Shown: piece by piece, positions 17,656-26,165 of the stretch
Layout: each line of letters starts with the position of its first letter
Numbering within the stretch: position 1 is the stretch's first letter
Origin: an uncultured Pelagibacteraceae bacterium
GTDB lineage: Bacteria; Pseudomonadota; Alphaproteobacteria; Pelagibacterales; Pelagibacteraceae
DNA: 64,000 nt
Reading direction: 5' to 3'
NCBI GenBank assembly: GCA_902583455.1
Contig: CACHVY010000001.1
Coordinates: forward strand, 186,001 to 250,000
Notes under the pieces: model-generated
Told to the model about the DNA's origin: nothing
The model's input: only the letters and a program-made list of their open reading frames with translations
Database searches by the model: none
Translations under genes and position numbers: made by a program

Positions 17656-18377
17656 TAAAATAATCTATTAATTATTGTTTTAAAAAAAAATCTAACAGCA
17701 TATATAAAATGTATCGAGGATCTTTCTGTTCCATAATAAGTCTTTATTGCAAATTCCTTAATTTTTAAGTTTCTATTTACTAATTTAATTCTTAAGTCGA
17801 TATCAAAGCAAAAATAATTATCTAATGTTTCAAAAGTCGTTTTATCAATTTTTTTTAAATTATATCCCCAATATCCTGTATGACAGTCTGTAAATTTAGT
17901 ATTATGAAGCAGATTAAATAATTTAGTTAAAAAAATATTTCCTATGAACTTGTACATAGGCATATTGCCCTTTAATGCATTAGATTTTTTTACCATTCTT
18001 GATCCAACTGTTGCAACTATATTTTTATTTTTTATAAGTTCTTTTACCATCACAGCTAAATATTTTGGATCGTATTGATTATCACCGTGTATCATAACTG
18101 CATAATTAAAATTATTTTTATAAGCGAACTTGAGGCATTTTTTAATATTGCCCCCATAACCTTGATTAATTTTATTAAAATTCAAAAATATTTTTGATTT
18201 ATATTTTTTTTTAATTTTCTTAATGTATTCTACAGTATCATCATTAGAATAATCATCACTAATAAGAATTTTAAAGTTTTTTTTTTTAAAATAATTAAAA
18301 GGTATCTTTCTAACAACATCTAAAACTCTAAATGAGGCTTTATACGTAATTATGAAAACTAAAATTTTATCTTTCAT
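17655..18377 (-). CDS. Family 2 glycosyltransferase (polyprenyl-phosphate sugar synthase type)
   Basis: Nucleotide-sugar transferase with a GT-A fold: VFIITYKASFRVLDVV, then ISDDYSNDDT, NQGYGGNIKKCLKFA and the metal-binding MIHGDNQYDP (DxD-like). This resembles dolichyl/undecaprenyl-phosphate mannose or glucose synthases without C-terminal membrane anchors. The frame extends upstream to 18416, but ATG 18377 begins the conserved core. It may supply lipid-linked sugar to the GT-C-like protein at 19061 (inference). Confidence 0.85.
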   Translation of the reverse strand: MKDKILVFIITYKASFRVLDVVRKIPFNYFKKKNFKILISDDYSNDDTVEYIKKIKKKYKSKIFLNFNKINQGYGGNIKKCLKFAYKNNFNYAVMIHGDNQYDPKYLAVMVKELIKNKNIVATVGSRMVKKSNALKGNMPMYKFIGNIFLTKLFNLLHNTKFTDCHTGYWGYNLKKIDKTTFETLDNYFCFDIDLRIKLVNRNLKIKEFAIKTYYGTERSSIHFIYAVRFFFKTIINRLF

Positions 18378-18402
18378 GGTTAAGTATGATATATAAAATT
18401 GA

Positions 18403-19068
18403 ATGATGAGATTCAAAGAAAATAATTATAATAAAATATTTGTAGGAATTTCAAATTTTATTAGGACAATTTGTGGTGGAGATAGGCTTAAAAGAATTAT
18501 TGAAATAATCGAAAAACTATTAAAAGAAACTTCCAAAGAAAGTAATAAGAAAATAAGAATACTTGATTTTGGATGTGGCTCAATGGAGATTTCAAAAAAA
18601 TTACAAAATAAAAAATATATTAAACAAATTGTGGGGTCCGATATTTTTAAGCATAAATTTAGAACAAAAAAAATGGTCTATTTGGAAAATGATAAATTGT
18701 TCAAAAGTAAAAAAAAATTTGACATAATATTTGTAGTTGATGTCCTTCATCATATTGGAGTAGAAGAGGCTCACAAAATTATTAAAAAATTATATAAACA
18801 TTCAAATAAAATAATTGTAAAAGATCATTTTGAACATGGTTTACTCTCAAGATCTCTTTTAAGATTTGTAGATTTTTATGCAAATTACGGATATGGGGTT
18901 AATGTGCCTGATAAATATTTTGATAAAAAAATGTGGAAAAAAACTATATTGAAATCTAAATCAAAGGAATTATTCCGCAAAGAAAATTTTCAGCAACACG
19001 ATGGGCTATTTAATATTATATTAAATAAAAAACACCACTTTGTATCTATTATAAAAGCTGATGAATAA
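18403..19068 (+). CDS. Class I SAM-dependent methyltransferase
   Basis: Motif I ILDFGCGSMEISKKL (about residues 56-70) binds SAM, and FDIIFVVDVLHHIG marks motifs II/III. The substrate is unknown. The 3' end overlaps the next membrane-protein gene by 8 bp and its start faces the glycosyltransferase gene 25 bp away, suggesting a role in surface glycan decoration (inference). Confidence 0.8.
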   Translation: MMRFKENNYNKIFVGISNFIRTICGGDRLKRIIEIIEKLLKETSKESNKKIRILDFGCGSMEISKKLQNKKYIKQIVGSDIFKHKFRTKKMVYLENDKLFKSKKKFDIIFVVDVLHHIGVEEAHKIIKKLYKHSNKIIVKDHFEHGLLSRSLLRFVDFYANYGYGVNVPDKYFDKKMWKKTILKSKSKELFRKENFQQHDGLFNIILNKKHHFVSIIKADE

Positions 19069-20308
19069 CTCATCAAAGATTAATGCATTAGGTTTGGTAT
19101 TCTTTGTAAGTATAATCTTTTCATATATTATTTCTGAAGATACTTTAGGTGGTGCCAAACATGATTATTTATTTCATGAAAGGCTAATCATTTCATTTGC
19201 AAACGATTTTTTTTACACTTTTAATAATTATGGTGATGGAGATCTTTTCACAAGAAATTCACCTATTTTTTACATTGCACTTTCTTTTTTATTTAAATTA
19301 GGTATCGAATTAGAAAGTATTAGATATCTTAATTTAGTTGCTGCGCCACTTATAATCTACTCATTTTATCAGTGTCTCAAAATTAGATTTAGAGACATAA
19401 ATGATACTTATTTAAAGTTTTTTTCTTTTATTATTTTTTTATCACCAACCGTAAGAAGTTTAATAATATGGCCTTACCCGATTTTATATGCGTTTATATT
19501 ATTTTTGGTTTCAATTAAATTTTATTTAAAATTTTTGAAAGATGATAACCACAAATTATCAAATGCATTAAAGAGCACATTATTTGTTGCTTTATCCGCA
19601 TATATAACACCAAATTTTAGCGTGTTTGCAATTTTTTTAATTTATAAATTTTATTTAGAATTTAAGTTATCAAAAAATTTAAATTACATAATTATACTTA
19701 ACTTCTTTTTAGCATTACCTGCAGTTATATATTATTACATATTTGATTTTTATTTTTTTAAACATACAGTATATGAAGTTAGTAACTTAATAAAATTTAA
19801 TGTTTTTAACAAAATTGTGATAATAACATCTTTGTTATTTTTTTATTTTTTACCTTTTTTAAAAAAAGACAATTTTCGAAAACTCATTTACGAATTATTA
19901 GATATAAAAAAAAATTATATAATTTATTTTTTCGTATTAATTTGTGTATATAGTTTTAATTACCCACCAGGGTTTGGAGGAGGCATTTTTTATCATATAT
20001 CCTCATATTTATTTTCTAGCAATTATTTTTTATTTTTGATTTTCTTTTTGAGCATATTTCTATTTAAATCAGCTAAATTGATTAATATTAATAATATTTT
20101 AATTTTTATATGTTTGATTTTATATAACTTGCAAATTTCAATTTATCACAAATATTTTGACCCTTTAATAATGTTTGTTTATTTGTTTTTATTTTCTTTT
20201 GAAAAATTTAATTTGAAAACTAATATTAAAGGTTTAATAAAAAAATATTATTGTTTATATATAATATTTTTGGGAATTAGTGTTTACAAAGTTGGATTTT
20301 TAGCTTAA
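19061..20308 (+). CDS. Polytopic membrane protein, possible GT-C glycosyltransferase
   Basis: A 415-residue protein with about ten to twelve hydrophobic helices. After the first helix comes a periplasmic-like loop (GGAKHDYLFHERL) and then RNSPIFYIALSFLFKLG, an arrangement seen in GT-C enzymes of the ArnT/PMT type, which use lipid-phosphate sugars. No firm motif is visible, so this is a structural guess. It overlaps the methyltransferase gene before it, and converges with the flavoprotein gene (9-bp overlap). Confidence 0.5.
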   Translation: MNNSSKINALGLVFFVSIIFSYIISEDTLGGAKHDYLFHERLIISFANDFFYTFNNYGDGDLFTRNSPIFYIALSFLFKLGIELESIRYLNLVAAPLIIYSFYQCLKIRFRDINDTYLKFFSFIIFLSPTVRSLIIWPYPILYAFILFLVSIKFYLKFLKDDNHKLSNALKSTLFVALSAYITPNFSVFAIFLIYKFYLEFKLSKNLNYIIILNFFLALPAVIYYYIFDFYFFKHTVYEVSNLIKFNVFNKIVIITSLLFFYFLPFLKKDNFRKLIYELLDIKKNYIIYFFVLICVYSFNYPPGFGGGIFYHISSYLFSSNYFLFLIFFLSIFLFKSAKLININNILIFICLILYNLQISIYHKYFDPLIMFVYLFLFSFEKFNLKTNIKGLIKKYYCLYIIFLGISVYKVGFLA

Positions 20309-21274
20309 GTAAATTTTGTTATACAAATCCTCAGCGCTTAACCATCCATTTTCAAGTCTTGGTCCACCAAACCAATCACCACAAATTCCTAAACCTATTT
20401 TTTTGTCCCAATAACTTAAGGTTTTTAGAGGTATTGAATTTGATGAATATTTCCAACCGTGAATATGTGTAAAATATATTTTTTTTATTTTTATCTTAGT
20501 TAATTTTTTAAATTTATTTATCAACACGTTTGTATAAAACTTTTTTTTATTTCTATAATTATCCGTATGTTTTTTTCCATATTCATAAGTGCTTTGAAGG
20601 ACCCACAAATCTTTATTATATTTAAATCTTTTCTTTGAATTTTCATTTGAAACCCAACCTAAAATATTATCATTAGTAAAAAAACTACTGACATTGCAAC
20701 CAGTTTTGTTTGTCATCAATAACACAGTTAGACTTGAATTCATTTTAACTTTATTTCTAAAAAGTTTCGTTTTAACGAACCTAGATGCTAACATTTTTAC
20801 TTGTGGAAATGGAGCTGTAATAATTAAGTTTTTTGCATAAGTACTCGTATTATCTTTAAATTTAAGAAACCAACAATTTTTTTGTCTTTGTATCTCTGAC
20901 AATTCTGATTGGAATTTACAATTTATACTTTTTAATAAATGTTTACTAATGTCGTTATTACCTCTTACTCCTATTAATTTAATGTGTTTTTTGTCTCTTT
21001 TTACTCTTTCATTTAAAAATTCGTGATTGCCTTTCCAATGTTTTATAACTCTTTTTCTAACAAGTTTATTAGTAAAAGATTTAAATTCTCTAGATCTTGG
21101 AGAAAGATATTGAAGACCATGATCAAAGCCTATTTTGTCTTTAAACCTTTTAAAAGAGCTCCTTCCACCAACTCCCTTAGCTTTTTCAAAAACTTTAATA
21201 GAATGTTTCTTTTTTAATTTATTAGATATAGTAGCACCTGATATTCCTGATCCTATTACAGCAAAATCAATCAT
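20300..21274 (-). CDS. FAD-dependent oxidoreductase, renalase-like
   Basis: N-terminal Rossmann FAD motif AVIGSGISGATISNKL (residues 4-19), followed by VFEKAKGVGGRSSFKRF and GFDHGLQYLSPRS, which is the renalase/amine-oxidase pattern. The C-terminal FAD block is GICGDWFGGPRLENGWLSAEDLYNKI. The 324 residues match short renalase-like bacterial proteins, which may repair misreduced NAD(P)H isomers; the substrate here is unproven. Same strand as the adenosine kinase gene, 12 bp downstream of this start. Confidence 0.82.
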   Translation of the reverse strand: MIDFAVIGSGISGATISNKLKKKHSIKVFEKAKGVGGRSSFKRFKDKIGFDHGLQYLSPRSREFKSFTNKLVRKRVIKHWKGNHEFLNERVKRDKKHIKLIGVRGNNDISKHLLKSINCKFQSELSEIQRQKNCWFLKFKDNTSTYAKNLIITAPFPQVKMLASRFVKTKLFRNKVKMNSSLTVLLMTNKTGCNVSSFFTNDNILGWVSNENSKKRFKYNKDLWVLQSTYEYGKKHTDNYRNKKKFYTNVLINKFKKLTKIKIKKIYFTHIHGWKYSSNSIPLKTLSYWDKKIGLGICGDWFGGPRLENGWLSAEDLYNKIYLS

Positions 21275-21286
21275 TAAGAATAATTT

Positions 21287-22216
21287 TTATATTCTTGCAC
21301 CAATCTGTTGAATAACTTTAGAAGACATTTCAGTACCTTTTTCTAAGCTTTCCTTTTGAGATAGACCGTTCACATGACCATGTAAAAATCCTGCAGCGAA
21401 TAGATCTCCAGCACCAGTTAGATCAACTATTTTAAGATTTTTTTGAATACCACATTCGGTTACTTCATCACCATTAATTGAGATTGCACCTTTTTCACCT
21501 CTAGTGATAATCAATAATTTTTTTAGACCTTTTCCAAAATTAATTACCTCATCAAAGTTTTTAGCGTCAATTAAAGACATAATTTCCTGTTCATTAGCAA
21601 ATGTTATATCTAATTTATTTTTAACTAAATTTAAAAAATGAGGCTTATGTCTATCAACACAAAATTGATCTGATAAAGACATTGCAACTTTATTTGCATT
21701 AGTTATTGCTTTATCAAAAGCTTTTTTAGGATCTCCTTCATCCCATAAATATCCCTCTAAAAGAATAATCTCACTTTGTTTAATAGCATTTGTATCTACG
21801 TCATTTTCATTAATTTTGCCTGCTGTTCCAAGAAAAGTGCACATTGTTCTCTCTGAGTCTGGTGTTACTAAAATTAAACAAGTACCTGTTGGCAATTCCT
21901 CCTTTTTTTTTGAGTAAAAATATTCAACATTTTCTTGTTTAAGTCCTTCTTCATATTTTCCACCCAAGTCATCATCACTTACTTTACCAATAAAACCAAC
22001 CTTGTTTTTAAGTTGAGAAAGACCAACAATCGAATTTGCAACAGATCCACCTGAGACTGTTTTTTCAATTTTTAAATTAGATAATAGTTGCTTAAATTCT
22101 TTTTCATCGAAAATAAGTTTCATCGTACTTTTAGTAAGACCATTTTTTTGAATAAAATCATCTTCAACTTTGCAAATTACATCTACAATTGCATTGCCTA
22201 TACCTAATATTTTCAT
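21287..22216 (-). CDS. PfkB-family adenosine kinase
   Basis: Phosphorylates adenosine (or a related nucleoside) for purine salvage. It shows the glycine-rich start ILGIGNAIVDVICKV, SGGSVANSIVGLSQL near residues 50-64, and the C-terminal PfkB signature DLTGAGDLFAAGFLHG with its catalytic Asp. The frame is open up to 22324, but that extension lies inside nth, and ATG 22216 starts the canonical N-terminus 1 bp after the nth stop. Confidence 0.88.
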   Translation of the reverse strand: MKILGIGNAIVDVICKVEDDFIQKNGLTKSTMKLIFDEKEFKQLLSNLKIEKTVSGGSVANSIVGLSQLKNKVGFIGKVSDDDLGGKYEEGLKQENVEYFYSKKKEELPTGTCLILVTPDSERTMCTFLGTAGKINENDVDTNAIKQSEIILLEGYLWDEGDPKKAFDKAITNANKVAMSLSDQFCVDRHKPHFLNLVKNKLDITFANEQEIMSLIDAKNFDEVINFGKGLKKLLIITRGEKGAISINGDEVTECGIQKNLKIVDLTGAGDLFAAGFLHGHVNGLSQKESLEKGTEMSSKVIQQIGARI

Positions 22217-22217
22217 G

Positions 22218-22886
22218 CTAAGCCTTTTTTGTTTTAATTGGTTTTTTTCTATTAGGATAACAACTCGTACAAATTTTACAAGAAATACCGTAACAATCAC
22301 GTGCTTTACAATATTCTCGACCATAAAAAATAATCTGCAAATGAAGTTTGTTCCAGTTTTTTTTTGGAAATAAACTCTTTAAATCTTCCTCAGTCTGAAC
22401 CACATTCTTCCCGTTAGTTAAACCCCATCTTTGAGCAAGCCGATGAATATGAGTATCAACTGGGAATGCAGGATAACCGAAACCTTGAGACATAACCACA
22501 CTTGCTGTCTTATGGCCAACACCTGGAAGTTCCTCTAATTCTTCGAAGGTGCTTGGAACCTTACTATTATATTTATCCACTAAAGTTTTAGATAAATAAT
22601 AAATACTTTTAGCCTTAATTCTAAATATTCCAATCCTTCTTATTAACTTCTCGATTTTTTTTCTTCCAAGTCTTACAAAATGAATCGGTTTGTAATATTT
22701 TGGATAAATATCTTTCGTTACATTATTAACATTTACATCTGTGCATTGTGCAGATAAAAGTACAGAAATTAAGAGAGTAAATACATTCCTACTTTCAAGT
22801 GGTACATTAATGTTTGGATAAGTTTTATTAAGTATTTTTAATACTATCTTTGCTCTTTTAATTTTATCAGCATTTATTGAACTCAT
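22218..22886 (-). CDS. nth: Endonuclease III (DNA glycosylase/AP lyase)
   Basis: Removes oxidised pyrimidines. The helix-hairpin-helix LEELPGVGHKTASVVM, with catalytic Lys in the HhH, is followed by PAFPVDTHIHRLAQRWGL with the catalytic Asp. The iron-sulfur region reads CKARDCYGISCKICTSC: six-two-five Cys spacing of the classic enzyme is altered to five cysteines with spacing 4-4-2-2. It sits between dapB (4-bp overlap) and adenosine kinase. Confidence 0.95.
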   Translation of the reverse strand: MSSINADKIKRAKIVLKILNKTYPNINVPLESRNVFTLLISVLLSAQCTDVNVNNVTKDIYPKYYKPIHFVRLGRKKIEKLIRRIGIFRIKAKSIYYLSKTLVDKYNSKVPSTFEELEELPGVGHKTASVVMSQGFGYPAFPVDTHIHRLAQRWGLTNGKNVVQTEEDLKSLFPKKNWNKLHLQIIFYGREYCKARDCYGISCKICTSCYPNRKKPIKTKKA

Positions 22887-23656
22887 TTAAAGTTCAATAC
22901 ATCTCTCATTGAGTAAAGACCTGGTTTTTTTTTCATCAACCATTTTGCAGCAGTTAGAGCGCCCTCAGAGTATAAAGCTCTATCGAATGCTTCATGATTT
23001 AAAGTTATAATTTCTTTGCCACTAGAAAATTTTACCTCATGCTCACCAACTACTTCGCCTTTCCTCATTGAATTAAAATTTATTTTTTTTCCATAAGGAA
23101 ATGATCTTTTATTTAGATATTTTTTCCCCATCAATCTATTTAGATCTTTATTCTTCCCAATAGCTATTCCTTTTCCGAGCATTAAAGCCGTACCAGATGG
23201 ATGATCTTTTTTATGTTTATGGTGAATTTCAAAAACTTTGCTTAAAAAATTATTTCCAAGAGATTTGGAGGTAATTTCTGTCAAATACATTAATAAATTA
23301 ATACCTAAGCTCATATTCCCTGCTTTTAATATTGGAATTTTTTTAGAATATTTTTTTATTATATTTTCCTGATTTTTAGTAAAACCAGTAGTGCCTATAA
23401 CAACCCTTTTTTTTAATTTAGAGGCAATTTTAAGCACTTCTAGAGTACATTTAGGAACTGTAAAATCTATAATGACATTAGTTTTTTTGAAAGAGTTAAT
23501 GTTATTAAATTCAGGTAAAATATTATTTATTTTTCTAATAATCTTAAAGTTTTCTGTGAGTGAAACTAACTTGAAGTTTTTATTTTTATTTGAGGATTTT
23601 ATAAGCTGTTGTCCCATTCTTCCCATACAGCCTGTAATTGTTAAATTTATTTTCAT
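22883..23656 (-). CDS. dapB: 4-hydroxy-tetrahydrodipicolinate reductase
   Basis: NAD(P)H-dependent step of lysine and meso-diaminopimelate synthesis. The NAD motif TGCMGRMGQQLI is at the N-terminus, VVIGTTGFT is near residues 90-98, the catalytic HHKHKKDHPSGTAL follows in the middle, and the C-terminal region EALTAAKWL-like GALTAAKWL is present. At 257 residues it is normal. First gene of the minus-strand dapB-nth-kinase-flavoprotein run; a Fur box lies 13 bp upstream of its ATG. Confidence 0.96.
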   Translation of the reverse strand: MKINLTITGCMGRMGQQLIKSSNKNKNFKLVSLTENFKIIRKINNILPEFNNINSFKKTNVIIDFTVPKCTLEVLKIASKLKKRVVIGTTGFTKNQENIIKKYSKKIPILKAGNMSLGINLLMYLTEITSKSLGNNFLSKVFEIHHKHKKDHPSGTALMLGKGIAIGKNKDLNRLMGKKYLNKRSFPYGKKINFNSMRKGEVVGEHEVKFSSGKEIITLNHEAFDRALYSEGALTAAKWLMKKKPGLYSMRDVLNFK

Positions 23657-23668
23657 ATAAAGATTTTT

Positions 23669-23683
23669 TGATAATGATTATCA
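23669..23683. promoter_or_regulatory. Fur box 1 (perfect 7-1-7)
   Basis: TGATAATGATTATCA is an exact match to the 7-1-7 Fur consensus TGATAAT-N-ATTATCA. It lies 13 bp before the dapB start and 112 bp before the Cys-rich mini-gene, in their shared divergent gap. Confidence 0.8.
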
Positions 23684-23728
23684 TTCATAAAGATTTTTTT
23701 AAAGATATGTTTTTAATTGGTTTTTTTG

Positions 23729-23743
23729 TGATAATGATAATCA
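23729..23743. promoter_or_regulatory. Fur box 2 (one mismatch)
   Basis: TGATAATGATAATCA matches the same Fur consensus with one mismatch. It is centred 60 bp (about six helical turns) from box 1 and ends 51 bp before the Cys-rich mini-gene ATG. Confidence 0.75.
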
Positions 23744-23794
23744 ATACTATACGATATTTCTTGAATAATATTTTTAATTTTCTATCTTTAAATT

Positions 23795-23974
23795 ATGCAA
23801 ACACAAAAATTCAGTTGTAAAAAGTGTGGATTAACGATTTCATCAGTGTGCTCTAAATGCGATAGGGTTGTTGATGTAAAATTGCTTGATAGTGGTTGTT
23901 TAGTTCAAGTAACTAAATGTGGAGACTGCTCAAGTGTTCCAGTTATTAAAGATATTTGCGCAGAAAATAATTAA
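23795..23974 (+). CDS. Cysteine-rich zinc-ribbon-like mini-protein (59 aa)
   Basis: An ATG-started 59-residue frame with three CxxC pairs (residues 8-11, 19-22 and 42-45) plus Cys 35 and 54: FSCKKCGL, VCSKCD and TKCGDC. The pairs could bind zinc or iron. No family is recognised. Two Fur boxes lie directly upstream, implying iron-dependent expression. It converges with a small membrane-protein gene, with 7 bp between their stops. Confidence 0.65.
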   Translation: MQTQKFSCKKCGLTISSVCSKCDRVVDVKLLDSGCLVQVTKCGDCSSVPVIKDICAENN

Positions 23975-23981
23975 TTAATAT

Positions 23982-24149
23982 TTATAATATAAAATATATA
24001 AATATTAATATTAGAGTTATTACTATAATCCATATTGAAAAATTCTTTATGAAGATTTTCAAGTTATAATTGGTTTGAATAAAACCAGGCAATACTAATA
24101 TAAGAACACCTATTAATGCTATAATAGGTACGATAACTTCGAGGCTCAT
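23982..24149 (-). CDS. Small membrane protein (55 aa), unknown
   Basis: Reverse-strand frame from ATG 24149, 2 bp after the FkbM gene stop. Two hydrophobic helices (VIVPIIALIGVLILVLPGF and WIIVITLILIFIYFIL) are joined by a short polar loop, giving a hairpin membrane protein. It fills the gap between two genes and is on the same strand and in tight succession with its upstream neighbour, supporting translation. Confidence 0.55.
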   Translation of the reverse strand: MSLEVIVPIIALIGVLILVLPGFIQTNYNLKIFIKNFSIWIIVITLILIFIYFIL

Positions 24150-24151
24150 GA

Positions 24152-24985
24152 CTATTTTACCTTAATACTTTTATGAACTAAAAAAAAGTTTTGTGATTTA
24201 TTTTGAAGTTTTTTAACAAAATCACTAATATTCAAAATCTTAATTAATTTTTCATCATAAAATATATAATTAAGTTCTCGTTTAATAAAATTTATTAAAG
24301 TTTTAGATGTATATCCAAACTCTTTGTACAAATAGGGTGCAAATTCAAAATATATAAAAGGCTTATGTTTCATGATTGTTTTTTTACCACTTTTTAATAC
24401 ATCTAATTCATACCCATCTACATCAATTTTGATGAATTCAACGTTTTTAATTCTTGAGCAAATATCATCAAGTTTTTTCGTCTTTAAAGATGTTTTTTTT
24501 AAGGTACCTAAATGAACCTTATGTTTTTTATCATTATTTGAAAAGTTCCATGATGAATGAACTTCTTTAATTGTTTTGTTTTTATTTGATATAAAAATAT
24601 TTTGGAGATTAATTCTCTTTTTTAGATTTGGATTCAAATTTATATTCTTTTTTAATTTAGAAAATGCATAAACTGTGGGTTCAATAGAAATTATTGTAGA
24701 ATTTTTAAACATTTTTGCTAACGGAAGTGATACCGAACCTATATTTGCACCGATATCAATTATAGTTTTTTTTTCGTTAATATTTGTAATTTTGTTGATA
24801 TTTGAAATAGAGTCTTCATTCTTAATACCTAGAAAAATGCCGAGGTCTATGCCCTCTCTAAGATTAATACAATAATTGATATTATTTCTTGTAATTATCC
24901 TATTTTTGTCTCCAAGAAAAATAATTAAAAAATTACTTATTAAGGATGCACATTTGATTTTCAATTTTGTAGAAAGAGAAATCAT
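24152..24985 (-). CDS. FkbM-family SAM-dependent methyltransferase
   Basis: SAM motif IIDIGANIGSVSLPLA near residues 75-90, then ISIEPTVYAFSKLKKNI and the FkbM block FIKIDVDGYELDVLKSG, followed by KPFIYFEFAPY. FkbM enzymes O-methylate sugars or polyketides; near surface-glycan genes this suggests glycan methylation (inference). It lies 27 bp downstream of dnaJ on the same strand and so may be cotranscribed with it. Confidence 0.85.
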   Translation of the reverse strand: MISLSTKLKIKCASLISNFLIIFLGDKNRIITRNNINYCINLREGIDLGIFLGIKNEDSISNINKITNINEKKTIIDIGANIGSVSLPLAKMFKNSTIISIEPTVYAFSKLKKNINLNPNLKKRINLQNIFISNKNKTIKEVHSSWNFSNNDKKHKVHLGTLKKTSLKTKKLDDICSRIKNVEFIKIDVDGYELDVLKSGKKTIMKHKPFIYFEFAPYLYKEFGYTSKTLINFIKRELNYIFYDEKLIKILNISDFVKKLQNKSQNFFLVHKSIKVK

Positions 24986-25012
24986 TAAAACTTAATATTT
25001 ATTTTATTAGTC

Positions 25013-26137
25013 TTATTTTTTCCAGAAATTTTTCGCTTTTTGAAAAAATTTTTTTATACTAGGATTAGATTTTTCATTTTCAATCTCTCTGAATTTTTCA
25101 AGTAGTTCTTTTTGTTCTTTATTAAGATTTATAGGAACCTCGGTATTTACTTGGACATATAAATCACCAACACCACCCCCCCTCATTAATGGCATGCCTT
25201 TTCCTTTTAATCTAAATTGTTTGCCACTTTGTGTACCAGATGGAATCTTAATTTTTGCTTTTCCCCCATCAATAGTTGGTATTTCAATTGATGCTCCAAG
25301 AGCAGCATCGGCAATTGACACAGGACATTCAAAAAATAAATTTTCCTCACTTCTTTTAAATAAATCATGTGAATAAATATTTATGAAAAGATACAAGTCT
25401 CCACTAGATGCACCCCTAGAACCAGCCTCCCCTTTACCGGATAATCTAATTCTAGTACCATCATCTACACCTTTTGGAATTGTTACTGATAATCTTTTTG
25501 AAGCTTGTTTTTTTCCTTGCCCGCTACAGCTGCCACAAGGATTAGTTATTTGTTCACCCGTACCTGAACATTGAGGGCAAGTTTGTTGAACAGTAAAAAA
25601 TCCTTGGCTTGATCTTACTTGACCGTTACCTCCACACATAGAACATGAACCAACATTTGTGCCTGGTTTAGAACCGTTTCCATTGCAGGTTTGACATTTT
25701 TCTGAAGTTGAAAACTTTATATCCTGTTTTTTTCCTGTGTAAGCTTCCTCTAATGAAATAGATAAATCGTATCTTAAATCAGAACCTCTAAAATTTGATT
25801 TTCTACTTCTTCTTCCGCCTCCACCAAAATCACCAAAAAAATCTTCAAATATATCTGAGAAGTGGCTGGAAAAGTCAAAATTGCTAAAACCCCCTCTTCC
25901 TCCACCTCCATTCTCAAATGCAGCATGTCCAAAATTATCATAATTTTGTTTTCGCTCTGTATTTGATAAGACGTGGTACGCCTCTGATGCTTCTTTAAAC
26001 TTTTCCTCAGAAGCTTTATCACCTTTATTTTTATCTGGATGATGTTTTACAGCAAGTTTTCTATATGCCGCTTTTATCTGATCTGCTGATGCTGATTTAT
26101 TTACACCTAAGACTTCGTAATAATCTCTTTTTGCCAT
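25013..26137 (-). CDS. dnaJ: Chaperone protein DnaJ
   Basis: Co-chaperone that delivers clients to DnaK. The N-terminal J-domain has HPD near residues 33-35, then a Gly/Phe-rich linker. Four CxxCxGxG zinc motifs follow (CQTCNGNG, CSMCGGNG, CPQCSGTG, CGSCSGQG), then the C-terminal substrate-binding domains. 374 residues, complete. It follows dnaK on the same strand after 28 bp. Confidence 0.98.
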   Translation of the reverse strand: MAKRDYYEVLGVNKSASADQIKAAYRKLAVKHHPDKNKGDKASEEKFKEASEAYHVLSNTERKQNYDNFGHAAFENGGGGRGGFSNFDFSSHFSDIFEDFFGDFGGGGRRSRKSNFRGSDLRYDLSISLEEAYTGKKQDIKFSTSEKCQTCNGNGSKPGTNVGSCSMCGGNGQVRSSQGFFTVQQTCPQCSGTGEQITNPCGSCSGQGKKQASKRLSVTIPKGVDDGTRIRLSGKGEAGSRGASSGDLYLFINIYSHDLFKRSEENLFFECPVSIADAALGASIEIPTIDGGKAKIKIPSGTQSGKQFRLKGKGMPLMRGGGVGDLYVQVNTEVPINLNKEQKELLEKFREIENEKSNPSIKKFFQKAKNFWKK

Positions 26138-26165
26138 AACTAATTAGACAAACAGTTGTTAGCTC

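Noticed and set aside
21287-22324. Long N-terminal extension of the adenosine kinase frame
   Set aside because: The extra 36 residues lie within nth, and the canonical PfkB N-terminus starts at ATG 22216.
22560-22585. A DnaA-box-like TTATCCAC inside nth
   Set aside because: A single partial match in coding sequence with no cluster or AT-rich unwinding element; not an origin.
23638-23820. A 60-codon frame across the dapB/Cys-rich gap
   Set aside because: It runs through both Fur boxes and into the Cys-rich gene; Phe/Ile-rich composition is typical of random AT-rich DNA.
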